This document shows, in pieces, positions 1-12,108 of a stretch of 64,000 nt of DNA (positions are counted from its first letter, which is position 1; each line of letters opens with the position of its first letter). The stretch spans positions 248,001-312,000 of the forward strand of contig MU385869.1 of assembly GCA_022497145.1 (NCBI GenBank), read 5' to 3'. The notes under the pieces are model-generated. The model was given only the letters and a program-made list of their open reading frames with translations, was not told the DNA's origin and searched no databases. Source of the stretch: Rostrohypoxylon terebratum. Taxonomy: Eukaryota > Ascomycota > Sordariomycetes > Xylariales > Hypoxylaceae. The position numbers were made by a program, and so were the translations under genes.

Positions 1-1553
1 GGTCGATCACAAGCCTTTTAAGGAAGCTATCTGATAATGGCCAAGCGATCCTGTGTACGATTCACCAACCTTCGGCAATGCTATTCCAACAGTTCGATCG
101 GCTATTACTGCTAAGCTTCGGGGGCAAGACGGTGTACTTCGGGGACATCGGGCCTAATGCTGAGACACTCACTAGTTACTTCGAGCGAAACGGAGGCAGC
201 CTTTGCGGTAAAAGCGAAAACCCTGCTGAATGGATGCTACGAGTGATCGGAGCCGCGCCCGGAGCTCATGCTGACCGAAACTGGCACGAAGTTTGGCGCA
301 ATAGCCAAGAATACGAAGCCGTGAAGAAGGAACTTAGAGTCATGGAATTAGGTCAGCCAAGCACTGAAAGCGTGCATCGGGATGTCGAAACAACCAGCGC
401 ATATTACGCGACTCCCTTCTACTACCAATTCTTCCTATGCACGAAGCGGGTGTTTGAACAATACTGGCGCACTCCGTCATACATCTACGCTAAGTTGATC
501 CTCTGTGGTGGCACGGTAAGTACCTAGAATAAAAGCCTCGACTATTTGATACCATACTAACGTAGATGATAGTCTCTTTTCATCGGAGTATCCTTTTACA
601 AATCTCACTTGTCACTCTCTGGTCTCCAAAACCAAATGTTCGCCATTTTCATGTTGCTCGTCATCTTCGCCTTCCTCGTATATCAGACCATGCCTCAATT
701 CCTCCTCCAGCGACAACAATACGAAGGACGCGAACGATCGTCTCGAATCTACTCGTGGTACACTTTCCTCCTGGCCAATATGGTTGTCGAGCTACCATGG
801 AGCACGATCGCATCGCTCTTAGTCTTTATTCCGTTCTATTACCTCGTTGGCATGAACAACAACGCAATCGAGACGGATGCTGTTACTGAGCGAGGCGGGC
901 TTATGTTCCTACTCACATGGTCATTCTTGATTTTTGAGTCCACCTTTGCGGACATGGTTATCTCTGGCTGCGAAACGTCCGAAGTTGGTGCCGTCCTCGC
1001 GCTGTTCCTGTTCGCCATGTCTTTGATATTTTCAGGGTGAGTTAAATGCTGTCGACATCAATCCCTACCTACCTGGGAACCGGTTGCTAATTATTCTCGC
1101 AGTGTCATGGTGCCCAAGAGTTCCCTTCCTGGATTTTGGATCTTTATGTACCGCGTCTCACCGCTTACATATATCATCAGCGCTATGTTATCTGTCGGTG
1201 TTGCGAACCATAGCGTCCAATGCGATGAGATCGAGCTCTTGAGCTTCCAACCCCCACCAGGACAGACATGTGGCGACTACATGACCCCTTATAACTCGGT
1301 CGCATTCGGAGCCGTCTATAACCCGGACGCGACTTCCAACTGCCAATTCTGTTCTCTATCGAATACGAACATTTTCCTTGCGACGGTCGACTCATACTAT
1401 GGTGAAAGATGGCGCAACCTCGGCCTAATATGGGCGTATATTGTTTTCAACGTCGGCGCTGCTCTGTTCATCTACTGGGTTGCTCGAGTTCCCAAGAACT
1501 CTAGCTGGAATGCTATCGAGAAAGCTAAACAGCTAATTTCTAAGAAGCCCTAA
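1..1553 (+). CDS. PDR-type (ABCG) ABC transporter, C-terminal part, 5' end outside window
   Basis: This is the last third of a full-size pleiotropic drug resistance ABC transporter, a plasma-membrane exporter. Exons are <1..515, 573..1036 and 1103..1553, with introns 516-572 and 1037-1102; about 475 residues are visible. The frame opens inside nucleotide-binding domain 2 just before the H-loop (AILCTIHQPSAMLFQQFDRL, bases 48-107). It continues through the PDR linker (NPAEWMLRVIGAA) and the second membrane domain with its hydrophobic segments. It also has the large last extracellular loop with paired cysteines (QTCGDYM, NPDATSNCQFC) typical of fungal PDR pumps, and ends in a basic tail. Splicing at 515/573 restores the family sequence across the junction, which fixes the acceptor. 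Substrate is unknown. A second PDR gene lies at 23-28 kb on the other strand. Confidence 0.93.
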
Positions 1554-3321
1554 ATTTTATCAGAATATTTTAGCACAAATCGTGTGTTAGCGCAGTTTCG
1601 CGCTGGACATCGCTCTTTACGAGTACTTCGATAGACTCTACTTTTCTTTTTACTCGAGTAGATTGTCTCTCATTATAGATTTTCTTACACCTAGCCACAC
1701 TAGAACTTCCAAGATTTCACCTATCAACGGGCCTTTTATTAAATGGTTATTCGGGGAATGGTTATAACATCATGTATATAATAAAGTATTCGTAGATTAG
1801 GTCACCTAATCAAATTACTTTCACGTTAGGGCTCCTTTACGTTTCGAGACTCAGCTCCCATGCCTGACCTTATCAATATCAAGATAGGGCTAAATCTGGC
1901 ATCACTGCAAGCACTGGGCACTGGGCAGCTGGTCTCTCTATCACTCTATCACTCTATCACTAGTGTTATCGTGATGGCTTCATAACATTATCTCTTGGCG
2001 AACTATTCGATCGGAATGGAAGAGGCGAACCGGAGTTCATATCTACTGGGAACCTTGGAATAATGGGCGAGGAAAGTGACTCGGCACGCCCGATATCTAG
2101 TGTAGGTCGGGTGTAGGTCCCGATGACCCCATCAACCCCACTAACCCACACTGTGGCTCACTGAACTCACTATCGTTAGAACCCCTGAAGCTTGAACCCC
2201 TAGCGTCGTATCTTGTAGATGCTGATCTATGCTGGGATGCCGAGGACCACAAGGGGAGCACGAGACCGAAACATGGAACATGGTTTTCTTTGATCACTAC
2301 TAAGTATAGGGCTGTGTTCGCATTTCCCGGGGAAGCTCCTGGCATCCTGCAGTAGTCGATTGAAAATCTGGGGTATCTGATCATGAGACGACCGGCTGGG
2401 AAGCCGATGAAGACCTCGGGCTAACCGACCTTGCAGCTGAGTCACCCCGCAGCTCAGATCTAGGCATCTAGCATCCTCTGCGTGTGTCGGCGGCACTTGC
2501 TCGTCCTCCAGTTTCACTAGGGCGATCATAATTCCAGTGTTGTCGCCGATAAGAAAGAACTAGATATGTAGGGTATAGGTAGTAGTTAGAAGATGGTTTC
2601 TAGTCACCAATACGACGGGGGAAGACTCGGCAATCCGGAGAATAGGTAGGATTCATATGTCATAGGTAGGTAGGTAGGTAGGTAGGTAGTATGGCATCCA
2701 TATCTCGACCACCTAGAACTTAGTAGTAAGTGGTCCCCTCATCAGATAGGAACTTTGCGGTTTAGTTAGGGTCTTTTGGTACCAAGATATGTAGGTAAAT
2801 GTCCATGAATCCAGATATGAACTTTTTGAGTGAGATTCGAAAGGCTACCAAATTTTGAAAATTAGGGGAGCCAAGCCTACCTAGTAGAATGTTGTACGTC
2901 ACCAGCTACCTACACTAGAGAAGAGGCATGTGATGGCCAGTTGATAATGAATCTCCAGTGCTCGAGTCTCGACTACACTACCATTTCACATACCCCTGGT
3001 CCCCTGGTATTTCCTATAAGGTACCAAATTAGGAAATTGCGGGGGAAGCTTAGATGGGGCTGCTGGCGGATACGGCCTAGCCCCTAATCAGTTAAGGTTT
3101 CCATGGATAGCAGTACTGTACTAGTTGTAGTACAGATAACACATTGAGTATGTAACTGTAAAGATAAGGCGAAGTTTAGCTGGGGAGTAGGAAGAGGATG
3201 GAAAGAAAAAGGTAATGACGTCGAGTGCCAAAGTTAATATTCAGTATTCAGAATTCAGCCATCAATGATCGCACATTATAGTCCTTGTACCACAGAAACG
3301 TCGGGGTCGAGGTCACTAAAG
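1554..3321. other. Intergenic region with simple repeats
   Basis: No supportable gene. It follows the transporter stop and serves as upstream region of the Zn2Cys6 regulator. It holds a short tandem repeat of the heptamer-like unit CACTCTAT (about 1938-1962), a GGTA tetranucleotide run (about 2664-2689) and several CCTAGG/TACCTA-rich patches. Reverse-strand open frames near 2100-2530 show no family resemblance. Confidence 0.6.
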
Positions 3322-5923
3322 ATGGAGGGGACAACGGCGAGTAGCCCGCCGAAGAGAACATCTAAGCGATCTTCCAACGCGTGAGTTGTTTCTTATCAAA
3401 ACCCCACATCAAACAAATACAATCATCATCATCATCATCATGAATCTGAATGACTGCCTTGGAAGTTGCTAACGCGCGACATAGATGTATTCGTTGTCGT
3501 AAGCAAAAAATAAAATGTTCCGGTTTACAACCATGCGAAGGTTGTATGAAACGAAAAGCGAACTGCGTGTTCGACGATGCGGGTGACAGAGTGGTTGTAA
3601 AGAGAGCGTACGCGTCAATGGTTCTGACCAAGAAAAAAATCATTACCTCCTTACTCCATAGCGCTGACGAAACACTCAGGTTCCTTCTAGAGCTTCAACA
3701 GAAGGCAGCTCGCAATGAACAACATCCTCCGACCACCGAGGGAAGCGTATCGGGGCCGTCCATGTTTGGACAGGATGGCGATGTAATGCGCGAAGATAGT
3801 ATGCAATCTTCCTCGATCGTTTTCAAAGGCTGTAAGGGTTAAAATGACTAATATCCAACCCAGGTCATGATCCGAGTGCTTCACAGCACAGCGACGATGA
3901 CCAAGCCACTTCGCCAGAGCACGGCGTAACCCCCCCAAATGTGACAAATCTTCTAGCGGCTTCACCCTCTACATTCATGCCAGCGCCGAATGGACAGCAA
4001 TGTTTGTACTTACCCTATCCCATAACTCCATATGAGCTAAACTCGCTCGTTAGTTTATTTAGGAACATCATCAAATTGGTCCTTCGCAGGAAAGGTTCTC
4101 AAGATAACCTATGAAAATCTCCATCATGCACCATTACCACTAAACGTTTTGCTTTTCGATGGTTCAGCGTACGATTTAGGATGGGATGGGCCTATGGACC
4201 ATACAGATCCAGAACCCCTCGCTATACCCAGCCCTGATTACTCCATATACCTGGTGAACGCAGTAAAATTCCACTGTGGCCAAATGTATCACCTATTCGA
4301 CGACGATGAGTTTCACCAGCGCCTTCAACAATTTTACTCGGAGCCCGACAACCCCACTGGGAAATCTAGCCTATGGTACATCCACTTTCTCCTTATTCTA
4401 GCCTTTGGGAAAATCTTTATAATGCAAAAATGTGGCGGCAAGCGGCCGTCTGGCGCGGAATTCTTCGTTAGAGCCATGCAATTATTACCTCCCGCTTATG
4501 TTTTCCCTCATGATCCGATCGCTTCTACAGAAATCTTGTGCTGCATAGCGCTATACCTCCAATGTGTTGACCATCGAAGCTCTGCACACACATACGTAAG
4601 GCCTACCTTGCATCTTTCCTGTCTTTCTATGTGGACCGGTTTGGATTTAGGAGCTAACAGCCAGTAAAGATAGGTCAAGCAATGAGTGTAGCTCTGGCTT
4701 ATGGGATGCATACGGATATGCCGGAATCTCAACTCGGCGAGAAGCATGTTCACAGGTGTCGCAAGATTTGGTGGACTATCTTCATATTAGATCGACATAT
4801 GACATCTATGATGGGATTACCCCAGAATATTCGAGATTCCGAGATCCAATGTCAATTGCCAATATTCCCCGAATCTGGCCATCGTACCACTACCCTTGAC
4901 TTACACATCAAATTGGCACGCATTATAGCCGAAATAAACAACAGTAAGTTTGAATCTGCTCATTTAATTATTTCTCATAAAATAACATGAAATCTACTCT
5001 GTTTAGGTATCTATGGTATCAATGGCCGACTCAAAGGGAAATTTTTGATGAGCACGAAGGCATCTCTACAAACTTTAGCGGGTTTAGCGACAGAGCTGGG
5101 GCATACTTTACCCCTAAAATTAGATCACCCCGGCTACGGCGTTTCGAGAATGTCGGCATCGCTGCATCTTCTTTACCACCAAGTAAGAATCAAGGTCCCT
5201 TTTCAAGAAAACTTCCAAGTTAACTTCGTGATAGTGTATCGTGTTGGCGACCCGTCCTTTGATGTTTTGCGACCTAAAGATGAAATTTGAGTCCGCAACT
5301 TGTTGGAACACTACTACTCAAGATCGTTTTGGTACACTCTTACAAATGTGCGTAGAGTCATCTCAATCAATTATCATCATCCTCGAGAGCCTGCATGCCC
5401 AAGGACTCCTTGGTGAGTAATAATTCCAATTCATACCGAACATTCGTAACTCACTCTATGCCCAGAAACCTTCTTATCGCTTGATCTCGACTCTTTGTAC
5501 GCATCGTCAGTAATACTAGCGATCGCACCAGTCATTGATGAGAATCGTGTGAGCGACTGTCCTGCCTGGGTACAGAGGTCTCTAGGATTACTCGATTGCC
5601 TGATATCGGCCGGAAATTTAGTCGCTAGCTGGCGAAAAACGGAATTGCAACAACTTGACCAGATGATGAATGAAATTTTGCTTGCCCGCAGCAACGTTGC
5701 CTATACTTCATGCTCGGACGACAGACTACAACCTCACAGCAATCCAGCCCCAGCAAATATTCCTATCAATCAGGATCCATTACCCTTGCTACCTCTTCCC
5801 ATGCACGGTATTCACAGCGGTGATGATCTCTCTGCAGATCAACTCTTGGCAATTGCAAGTTCTATCCAGGATGAGGATGTGGCATGGATGGACCGTGCCA
5901 TAGCAGAGAATAGCATCTGGTAG
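3322..5923 (+). CDS. Zn2Cys6 fungal-specific transcription factor
   Basis: Predicted nuclear regulator of 723 aa in eight exons: 3322..3380, 3485..3831, 3864..4001, 4054..4595, 4670..4943, 5007..5182, 5235..5412, 5466..5923. The N-terminal zinc cluster has Cys21, 24, 31, 37, 40 and 47 (spacing C-2-C-6-C-5-C-2-C-6-C) preceded by a basic Lys/Arg/Ser stretch. The ATG at 3322 is chosen because splicing 3380/3485 gives a canonical Ala-Cys start to the cluster with perfect GTGAGT, GCTAAC and CATAG signals. The in-frame ATG at 3450 lies inside that intron. The middle region is a fungal transcription-factor (middle homology) domain, with GTSSNWSF near the exon 3 start, YIGQAMSVALAYGMHTD and RKIWWTIFILDRHMTSMMG. 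Target genes are unknown. It is a plausible regulator of the catabolic cluster 4-18 kb to its right, by proximity only. Confidence 0.9.
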
Positions 5924-6136
5924 AGAAGCAAGCACTGCCTTTAGTATCATCAGTTTGGTGTACTAACTCTCATCATAAGGTCTTCCTAGCTTGTCGATAT
6001 GATTCAATCAACCATGCAATACCCCTAAATTCCAATTTCGGATTCACAAGCGAGAATTAATACTGTCATTGACTAAAACTGATAACAACTTAACACTACA
6101 ATGCCTATAATTATGCTCCCATATCTAAGATTACGG

Positions 6137-7502
6137 TTACAACTTGTGCTCTCTCGCCCGCTTTATATCGCGGAACTCCGTGGTGTGGCCGATACGCCAG
6201 CTCACATCGGCACCCCAATCACCCCCGCTCTTGGGCTTAGGAGTCTTCCATCGCCACCTCGCGTTACTCTGACCAGTCGAAGAAGCCAAGAGATCCACAA
6301 TCCACTTTCCTACGATGGGAAACATCTTGAAACTGTGTCCTGAATCGCCGGAAAATACGACAACAGAATCCGATGTTCCCGGCAGATAATCCACGATAAA
6401 GTCAGAGTTCTCAGTGTCAGCAAACCAGCACAGAGATGTCTTGACGAAAGGCCTGTCTGCCAGCGAAGGTAAGGTTTGGCGGAGAAGCTCCCTAAGCTTG
6501 GCTTCATCCTCTTCAGGCAAGAAGTCCAAGCTAGCGCCCCTCGACTCCGGAGGAATCGAGACGCCTGTGTCTTTGTTGGTATTGATGAATCCAGCGCCCA
6601 TTGGGCACAACTTGAGCAAGTTGGTCTTCGGGTCCGGCTCGAAGAAAAATCCAAGGTCTCGAGCGTAGACGACGGGAATACCACGAAGCGCCGATGTCTC
6701 CTCATCGGTCAGGTGAACGTGAGCCACAGACCAAGATTTGGCAACAACGCTTTGACCAATTTCGGGTATCAGTGAAGCGGCTGTGGCTCCAGCCGCAACG
6801 ATGACCAACGCGGCAGCATGAACTTTACCGTCCTTAGTCCTAACTCCTCGAGTCTTCTTGCCATCTGGCGTCTGGTCATATACAATGGCTTCTACAGCAC
6901 CCGAGATTTTGCCAAGAAAGAACTTGACACCTTGAGCCTGAGTAGCTCTATGAACACCCCTAAGGGCATCGGCGGAGTGCATGTAACCATCATAACGGTT
7001 GAAGTAACCTTTCCAACCGGGAAGCGGACCAGTCAACTGCCAAGATACGTCTTGGATGTCTTCTCTCGAGTTAAGCGGAACGACATGCTTAGCTAATAGA
7101 GGATGTGCCTCGGCAGTCGCTCGGAATCTACCCAAGGTATCCACAGCCTTCGGCTCAGCTTTCCCAGAGACGCAATGTAAGAAGCCTACTCTATGGTAGT
7201 ACGGCTGGAAAAGGGGCGTTTTCCACGCCTCCGTAGCTTCCTAATAGGTGGTTAGCTAATGGATTCAGAAAAATATTGTCTAAAAGTCTTACTATGGTCA
7301 ATTCGGTATAAAAGGGATCTTCGTATTCAGCACGAATGATCTTGTTTAGATCATTTGCTGCTGAGTAGATTGAAGGTATCTCATCATCCTGTTCAAATAC
7401 CGTGATATTGGAGTAGCCACTCTGGGAAAGATGCAAAGCGGTTGAGAGGCCGAATGCTCCAGCGCCAACAATAATTATAGGGTCTTGCTTTGAAATCGCC
7501 AT
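6137..7502 (-). CDS. DAO-family FAD amine oxidase, fructosyl amino acid oxidase-like
   Basis: Predicted 437-aa flavoenzyme in two exons (7502..7293 and 7240..6137; intron 7241-7292). The N-terminus has the FAD dinucleotide-binding motif GAGAFGLSTALHL (residues 13-25), then SAANDLNKIIRAEYEDPFYT. The junction restores an EAWKTPLFQPYYHRVGFLH stretch typical of fructosyl-amine, sarcosine and pipecolate oxidases. Cys341 in TSLCWFADTENSDF sits where this family binds FAD covalently, and GDSGHSFKMFPIVGKWIVDLL closes the FAD site near the C-terminus. Length matches fructosyl amino acid oxidases (about 440 aa). The expected reaction is oxidative deamination of an N-alkylated or cyclic amino acid with H2O2 release, in peroxisome or cytosol. 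The last residues do not form a clear peroxisomal signal. Exact substrate cannot be read; a cyclic imino acid would fit the neighbouring proline/hydroxyproline genes. Confidence 0.85.
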
Positions 7503-8287
7503 TTTAAATTAGAATGAGTCAAATAACTCTGAATTACCAACACTGATTCCGATAGTGAAACCTTCAACTCTGGCAGTCAAAATATCGACAATTCATCGCC
7601 ATTTTCTATGAGCGACACAAAATGCTCTGGGCTCCACGAAGGTCGCTGGGTGGAATCATACTCAGCCGACCGACACTTAGACCGGAACTAGTACCGAGAG
7701 ATAAAGACGAGAGGAGACTAGATCCTCCACAGTCGGATGCGGGGCCGGACGCGCAGATATCCTCCCAGGGCGCAATTTGACGATTAAATATAGCTTGACT
7801 AATGGAATAAATCTCAATATCTACCGATGACCGGCACCGGAGCATCTATGTAGGTTGCTATACGCAACTCGCGTATCAGTTCCCTGGATCCTTATACCTG
7901 GGTTGCCGTGACCCTGGAGAGCCTCTAGTGGGGCATCGTCCCTAGTTACGACGCCCTTTTTCTTTATATGGGTAGGATGCTATCGGGTGTTCCGTATCAT
8001 GCTGTTCAGGTGACAAATATCTAGAGCCAGAATTGCCATTATCTGATACACGGTGAAATCGTTCGCGGTCATGGGAACAACGTCTTGCGGGGGTTATTGT
8101 TGGCCTATCTACGGTCGTGGTTTCATTTCAGGATGTCCGAGATTGATGAAATGAATGGACTCCGGCTCTAAGCACCATATCGGCAGTCTCATCGTCTTCC
8201 TCATTGACTACGTGTTGTAAAGGAAGCACTGACCGAGACTGTTTGGGCATTTACTGTGGTACGGTTATTTATTTACATCGAACTAGT
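7503..8287. promoter_or_regulatory. Divergent intergenic region between amine oxidase and orphan membrane protein
   Basis: A 785-bp spacer upstream of both flanking genes. It contains several CCGG sites, including two separated by two bases at 7831-7840 (CCGG-CA-CCGG), which could be Zn2Cys6 half-sites. No gene seen. Confidence 0.35.
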
Positions 8288-9243
8288 ATGACCAATGATT
8301 CTGAAGCCCCTTTACTGGGCGCCCAGAGCAAAGAGTCTTTACATCGCCATCTTCTAGTAGACCTAGCGGCCGCCGCCACGGCGGCGGCTTCAATATCACC
8401 GATCATTACAGCAGCCGACAGGTTGGTGACTCTTCTAGGCTTCAATCCACGCGCAGACTTGCTCACAGTTCTCACAGAGCCGTTGTCGAGAATGTCTCTA
8501 CTGGCCGTCCCCTCATTCGGACACTCGCAAAGCATTTGCTATGCCCCTTCACAAACCCACGGCGCTTCTTCGCATCGCGACCAGTGTTTGTCGTCTGGAC
8601 ACTCTACGCCACGACGTATTTCACAGCAAACACAAGCGAAACTCTGATAGACGGATTTCTACACCCGGAACACAAAGCCCTTACCGGATTCCTGATCTCA
8701 TCCGCCGTGTTCGTCGTGAATACACCACTAGGCGTCTGGAAAGATGTCAAGTTTGCCCAGTACTTCGGAAATCGCATCACCACAAGCTCAGACCCGAAAA
8801 CAAGTAAGAGCGGGAGCTCAGCGGTGACGGCGGCGGCGGCGGGCCGTGCTCTGGTTCCGCGAGGCACACCGCTATCAGTCAGCGCGGCTTTCCTAGCCCG
8901 GGACATCATCACCGTGTTTGGGATTTTCGCCATCGCGCCTCATGTCTCGGCTATCATCCCAGACAGCATAGCCCACACAGCTCAAGCTAAAGCCGACGTG
9001 GCGCAGTTGATAGTACCTGCTGCTACGCAGATCGTGGCCACACCCGCACATTTACTGGGACTCGATCTGTATAACAGGCCAGAGACTACGGGGCTCTTGG
9101 ACCGCATCGGAGGGGCACGCAGGAAGTTGTTGTCTACGATGACGATGCGCGCGGCGAGACTTATTCCCGCGTGGGGTGTGGGGATTATCTTGAATAACCA
9201 TCTGAGGGCGACTTACAGGGAAGAAAATGGGCATGGGACTTAG
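8288..9243 (+). CDS. Conserved fungal protein of unknown function, probable organelle membrane protein
   Basis: Predicted 299-aa protein in two exons (8288..8421, 8478..9243). I chose the intron because joining GAC AG to A GCC gives a smooth ITAADRAVVENVSTGRPLIR sequence, whereas reading through shifts frame. It recalls fungal orphan proteins with a VDLAAA..SPIITA.DR start and a VFVVWTLYATTYFTANTSETL middle. Several moderately hydrophobic segments follow, then a Gly-Ala-rich linker (about residues 140-160), and a second half with FLARDIITVFGIFAIAP and PAATQIVATPAHLLGLDLYNR. The two-part repeat of small-residue helices resembles mitochondrial carrier-like proteins, but I see no intact PX[DE]XX[KR] signature, so I do not assign it. 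It lies between the amine oxidase and the proline genes; a functional link is not evident. Confidence 0.75.
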
Positions 9244-10253
9244 AGGAGAGTTTGGTTTAGATGAAATGAAAGATGTTGAAACCAGTGCGCCGTGGGATAA
9301 ATTAGTGAGATGTTTCGTTTTCAAGGCGTCTAATAGCGGTTCGTAGGTACGTGTCCAGCGAGGGAGGGTCGCTAATCCACTGATTTTAGTAGGTAAATAA
9401 TGGATCCATAACTAAAAGGATCCATCTACATAAGTATGGATGGGATGCCTACTGAGTCCTTTCAGCTTGTAACTTTAGAAGACTTATGGAAGCTTTTTTC
9501 TTATAAAAATATAGAAAATGTTTAGACGTCTCAGTAAATCTTTTATTGTAGTTATTACACTAAATGTTCCAAGGTTATTCTTGGCATTCTCATAGTGATA
9601 GGTAGGCCTCTTTGAAGCCGCCGGAGGATAAAATGATTTAGGGGGGAGTCTTACGCTGGAATTACCTACCTAGGACCTAGGTACCTAGTATTGTACTGGA
9701 GCGTTAGGGCATTCCAGAAGGAGACTTCTAGGGTTAGTGGTATGGATTAAATTCCCAGGGCTTTCCCCGATCGCTAATCCTTCCGTAGAAGGAGCGACTC
9801 AACCTAAGCCTTAAGGTTACAGCTGAAGGGGGGGGGGAGGCAGAGGGGATTGAATTAGGGCCTAGAACGAGCTTGGAACTGCTAATTGTAGGGAGTTTTA
9901 GTGATCAAATACAGGGAGTCCCTCGGAGAAAAGATTGGAGGCCCGCTTTATCCAGCAGCGGCTCAATACTGCATTATCTACCTGGAGGTTGGCAGTAGAC
10001 CCTAAGCATCACTAACTTACAGGGGATTTAGTGATTCAAAAATCAGTGTTAACACTGGAACTTTGCCCTAACAACAACTCATTTAGCTGTTTCAAGCATT
10101 ATATTCAGATAGGTATTAGGGGTAAGGTTGGAAAAGTCGGGATATTAGGAGTCACTTGTAGTGCCATATTGTGTATGCGATTGATATTTCATTTCATTTA
10201 CTATAATATACTATAATATACTATACAATTCACCATTTTTATATTTTCACAGT
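9244..10253. other. Intergenic region between convergent genes
   Basis: About 1 kb between the 3' ends of the orphan gene and the P5C dehydrogenase gene. It holds a CCTAGG-rich palindromic patch (about 9663-9690), a G run (about 9828-9838) and a tandem ACTATAAT repeat (about 10199-10224) next to the dehydrogenase stop, which may lie in its 3' UTR. No gene seen. Confidence 0.6.
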
Positions 10254-12108
10254 CTAGCTATTGCTAGGGTACGTAAAACCCTCCTGTCCAAAGAATTCCT
10301 CCTTGATCAACCTGGGGCTAGTGAAACGTAACAAGACGTTGGAGCTACCGGCCTTGTCGTTGGTACCGCTCGCCCGGCTACCACCGAAAGACTGCTGGCC
10401 GATAAGGGCAGCTGTGGTTTTGCAGTCTGGAAGTGTATATTAGTTCCTTGTCCATGAATCGTAGGATAGTATGGTAGGCAGGTGTCGATTATTAACTTAC
10501 TTAAGTACAAGTTACCCGCCGAGTATCGCAGGGTGTCTTCTGCCTCTCGGAGAGCAGCTCGATCGTTAGCGAAGACGGCTCCGGTTAGCGCGAAACCACC
10601 GCCGCTCTGGTCAACCTGCTCTAGAGTAGACGCCCATTGGTTATCGGGGTATACGTAGATTGCCAAAACGGGACCGAAGATCTCCTCGTTGAATAGCCTA
10701 TGTGTAGGCGAGTCGGCAACGTATACCGTGGGCTTGACGTAGAAGCCGGTTGAGTCGTCATATTTGCCACCAGCTAATAGCTTCAGTGAAGGATCCTTAT
10801 TACTGGCATCGATAATCGACTTAATCTTATCGAAAGACCGTCGGTGAATGACGGGTCCCATGAATGCGCTAAGATCCTTGTCGGGACTTCCGATGGTGAT
10901 CTCCTTAATTTTAGCTTGTAAGCTATCTAGGAACTCTTTCGACCGTGACTCAGGAAGGTAAAGTCGCGATGTAGCAGAGCACTTCTGACCTTGGTACTCA
11001 AACGAGCCCCGGATGGTGTGGTAGACGGCGCTTTGGATATCGGCCGAAGGGTGGATCAAAGTGAAGTTCTTCCCGCTCGTCTCGCCGACGACGCGGGGGA
11101 AATCCCGGTACACCTGCTTGCCGATACCCTCGCCGATCTTAGCGTATATGGAGCGGAAGACATCGGACGAACCGACGAAGTTCAATCCAGCAAATTCGCG
11201 GTGCGAAAGAATAGTCTGGGTGATCTCCTCGGCATCTCCTGGGATAAATTGGATAACGTCAGGGGGGAGACCAGCCTCGAGGAGAATCTTGTATACGATG
11301 GTGCTAGGATAGATGTTGGATGCCGAGGGCTTCCATAGGACCACATTGCCCATCAATGCAGGGCCGGAGATGAGGTTACCGCCAATGGCCGTGAAGTTGA
11401 AAGGTGAGATAGCGTAGACGAAACCTTCTAGGGGTCGGTAGTCCAATCGGCTCCACATTCCGTCGCTTCCACGGTCTGGTTGTCTCTCTAGGATCTCGGC
11501 GGCATAGTTGCAGTTAAGGCGGAAGAAGTCAGCCAACTCGGCAGCGGCGTCAATTTCTCCCTGCCAGATGTTCTTGCCCTGGCCGAGCATAGTTGCCGCA
11601 ATAAGCTCGTATCGATATTTAGTTGTGACAAGTTCAGCTGCCTTCAAGAAAATAGCGGCTCGGTCAACGAAGGGGGTTTGCTCCCATGACTTCTTCGCCT
11701 TTAACGCAGAGTTGATAGCGTTGGTAACTTGTTCCTTAGTTGCTAGAGGAAAGTTGGTGAAAGTAGTGGCGTGTTCGCTAGGAAGTGGCTGATCTATGGA
11801 TTGTGATTGCGCTTGGACTTTGCCATTTACGAAAATTTCGCTCTTCAACGGAAGTTGTTTTCGTAAGCTGATTATTGCCTCTTCTAGCTTCTGCCTTTCA
11901 GGAGACCCTTTTCTGTATTCAGGCTGGCCGTCGCATTAGTAAGCAACCCTTCATTCGCTATGGGATGTGGGAAACACACGTTGGGTTCATTGCGAGGGGC
12001 GGGCAACCGAAAAGGAACAGTAGCTTTGCCTCGTCTAGGAATTGCACTACCGAGGCCACTTCGTGCCTGGAAAGCCTGGAATGGCTTTGATGCAACAGTT
12101 CTTCTCAT
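10254..12108 (-). CDS. prnC: Delta-1-pyrroline-5-carboxylate dehydrogenase, mitochondrial (ALDH4/PrnC type)
   Basis: Predicted 574-aa aldehyde dehydrogenase in three exons: 12108..11980, 11923..10501, 10426..10254. It oxidises glutamate semialdehyde (from P5C) to glutamate; ALDH4 enzymes also oxidise the 4-hydroxy analogue. Exon 1 encodes a basic Ser/Arg-rich start (MRRTVASKPFQAFQARSG), consistent with a mitochondrial signal. The first splice joins RNEPN to PEYRKGSPERQKLEEA, a family hallmark. The catalytic Cys358 lies in FEYQGQKCSATSRLY, with the conserved Glu324 in VVGETSGKNF and NAD-binding PFNFTAIGGNL. The last exon carries TTAALIGQQSFGGSRASGTNDKAG and the C-terminal EEFFGQEGFTYP. Length matches fungal PrnC (about 570 aa). 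It is divergent from the aldolase gene with 595 bp between starts, suggesting co-regulation. The symbol is given by family, not proven orthology. Confidence 0.95.

Noticed and set aside
2664..2689. GGTA repeat as part of a CRISPR-like array
   Set aside because: It is a simple microsatellite without spacers; CRISPR is not expected in a fungal nuclear genome.
3450..3484. ATG at 3450 as start of the Zn2Cys6 regulator
   Set aside because: It lies in an intron with perfect signals; the upstream exon starting at 3322 gives a better N-terminus and zinc-cluster entry.
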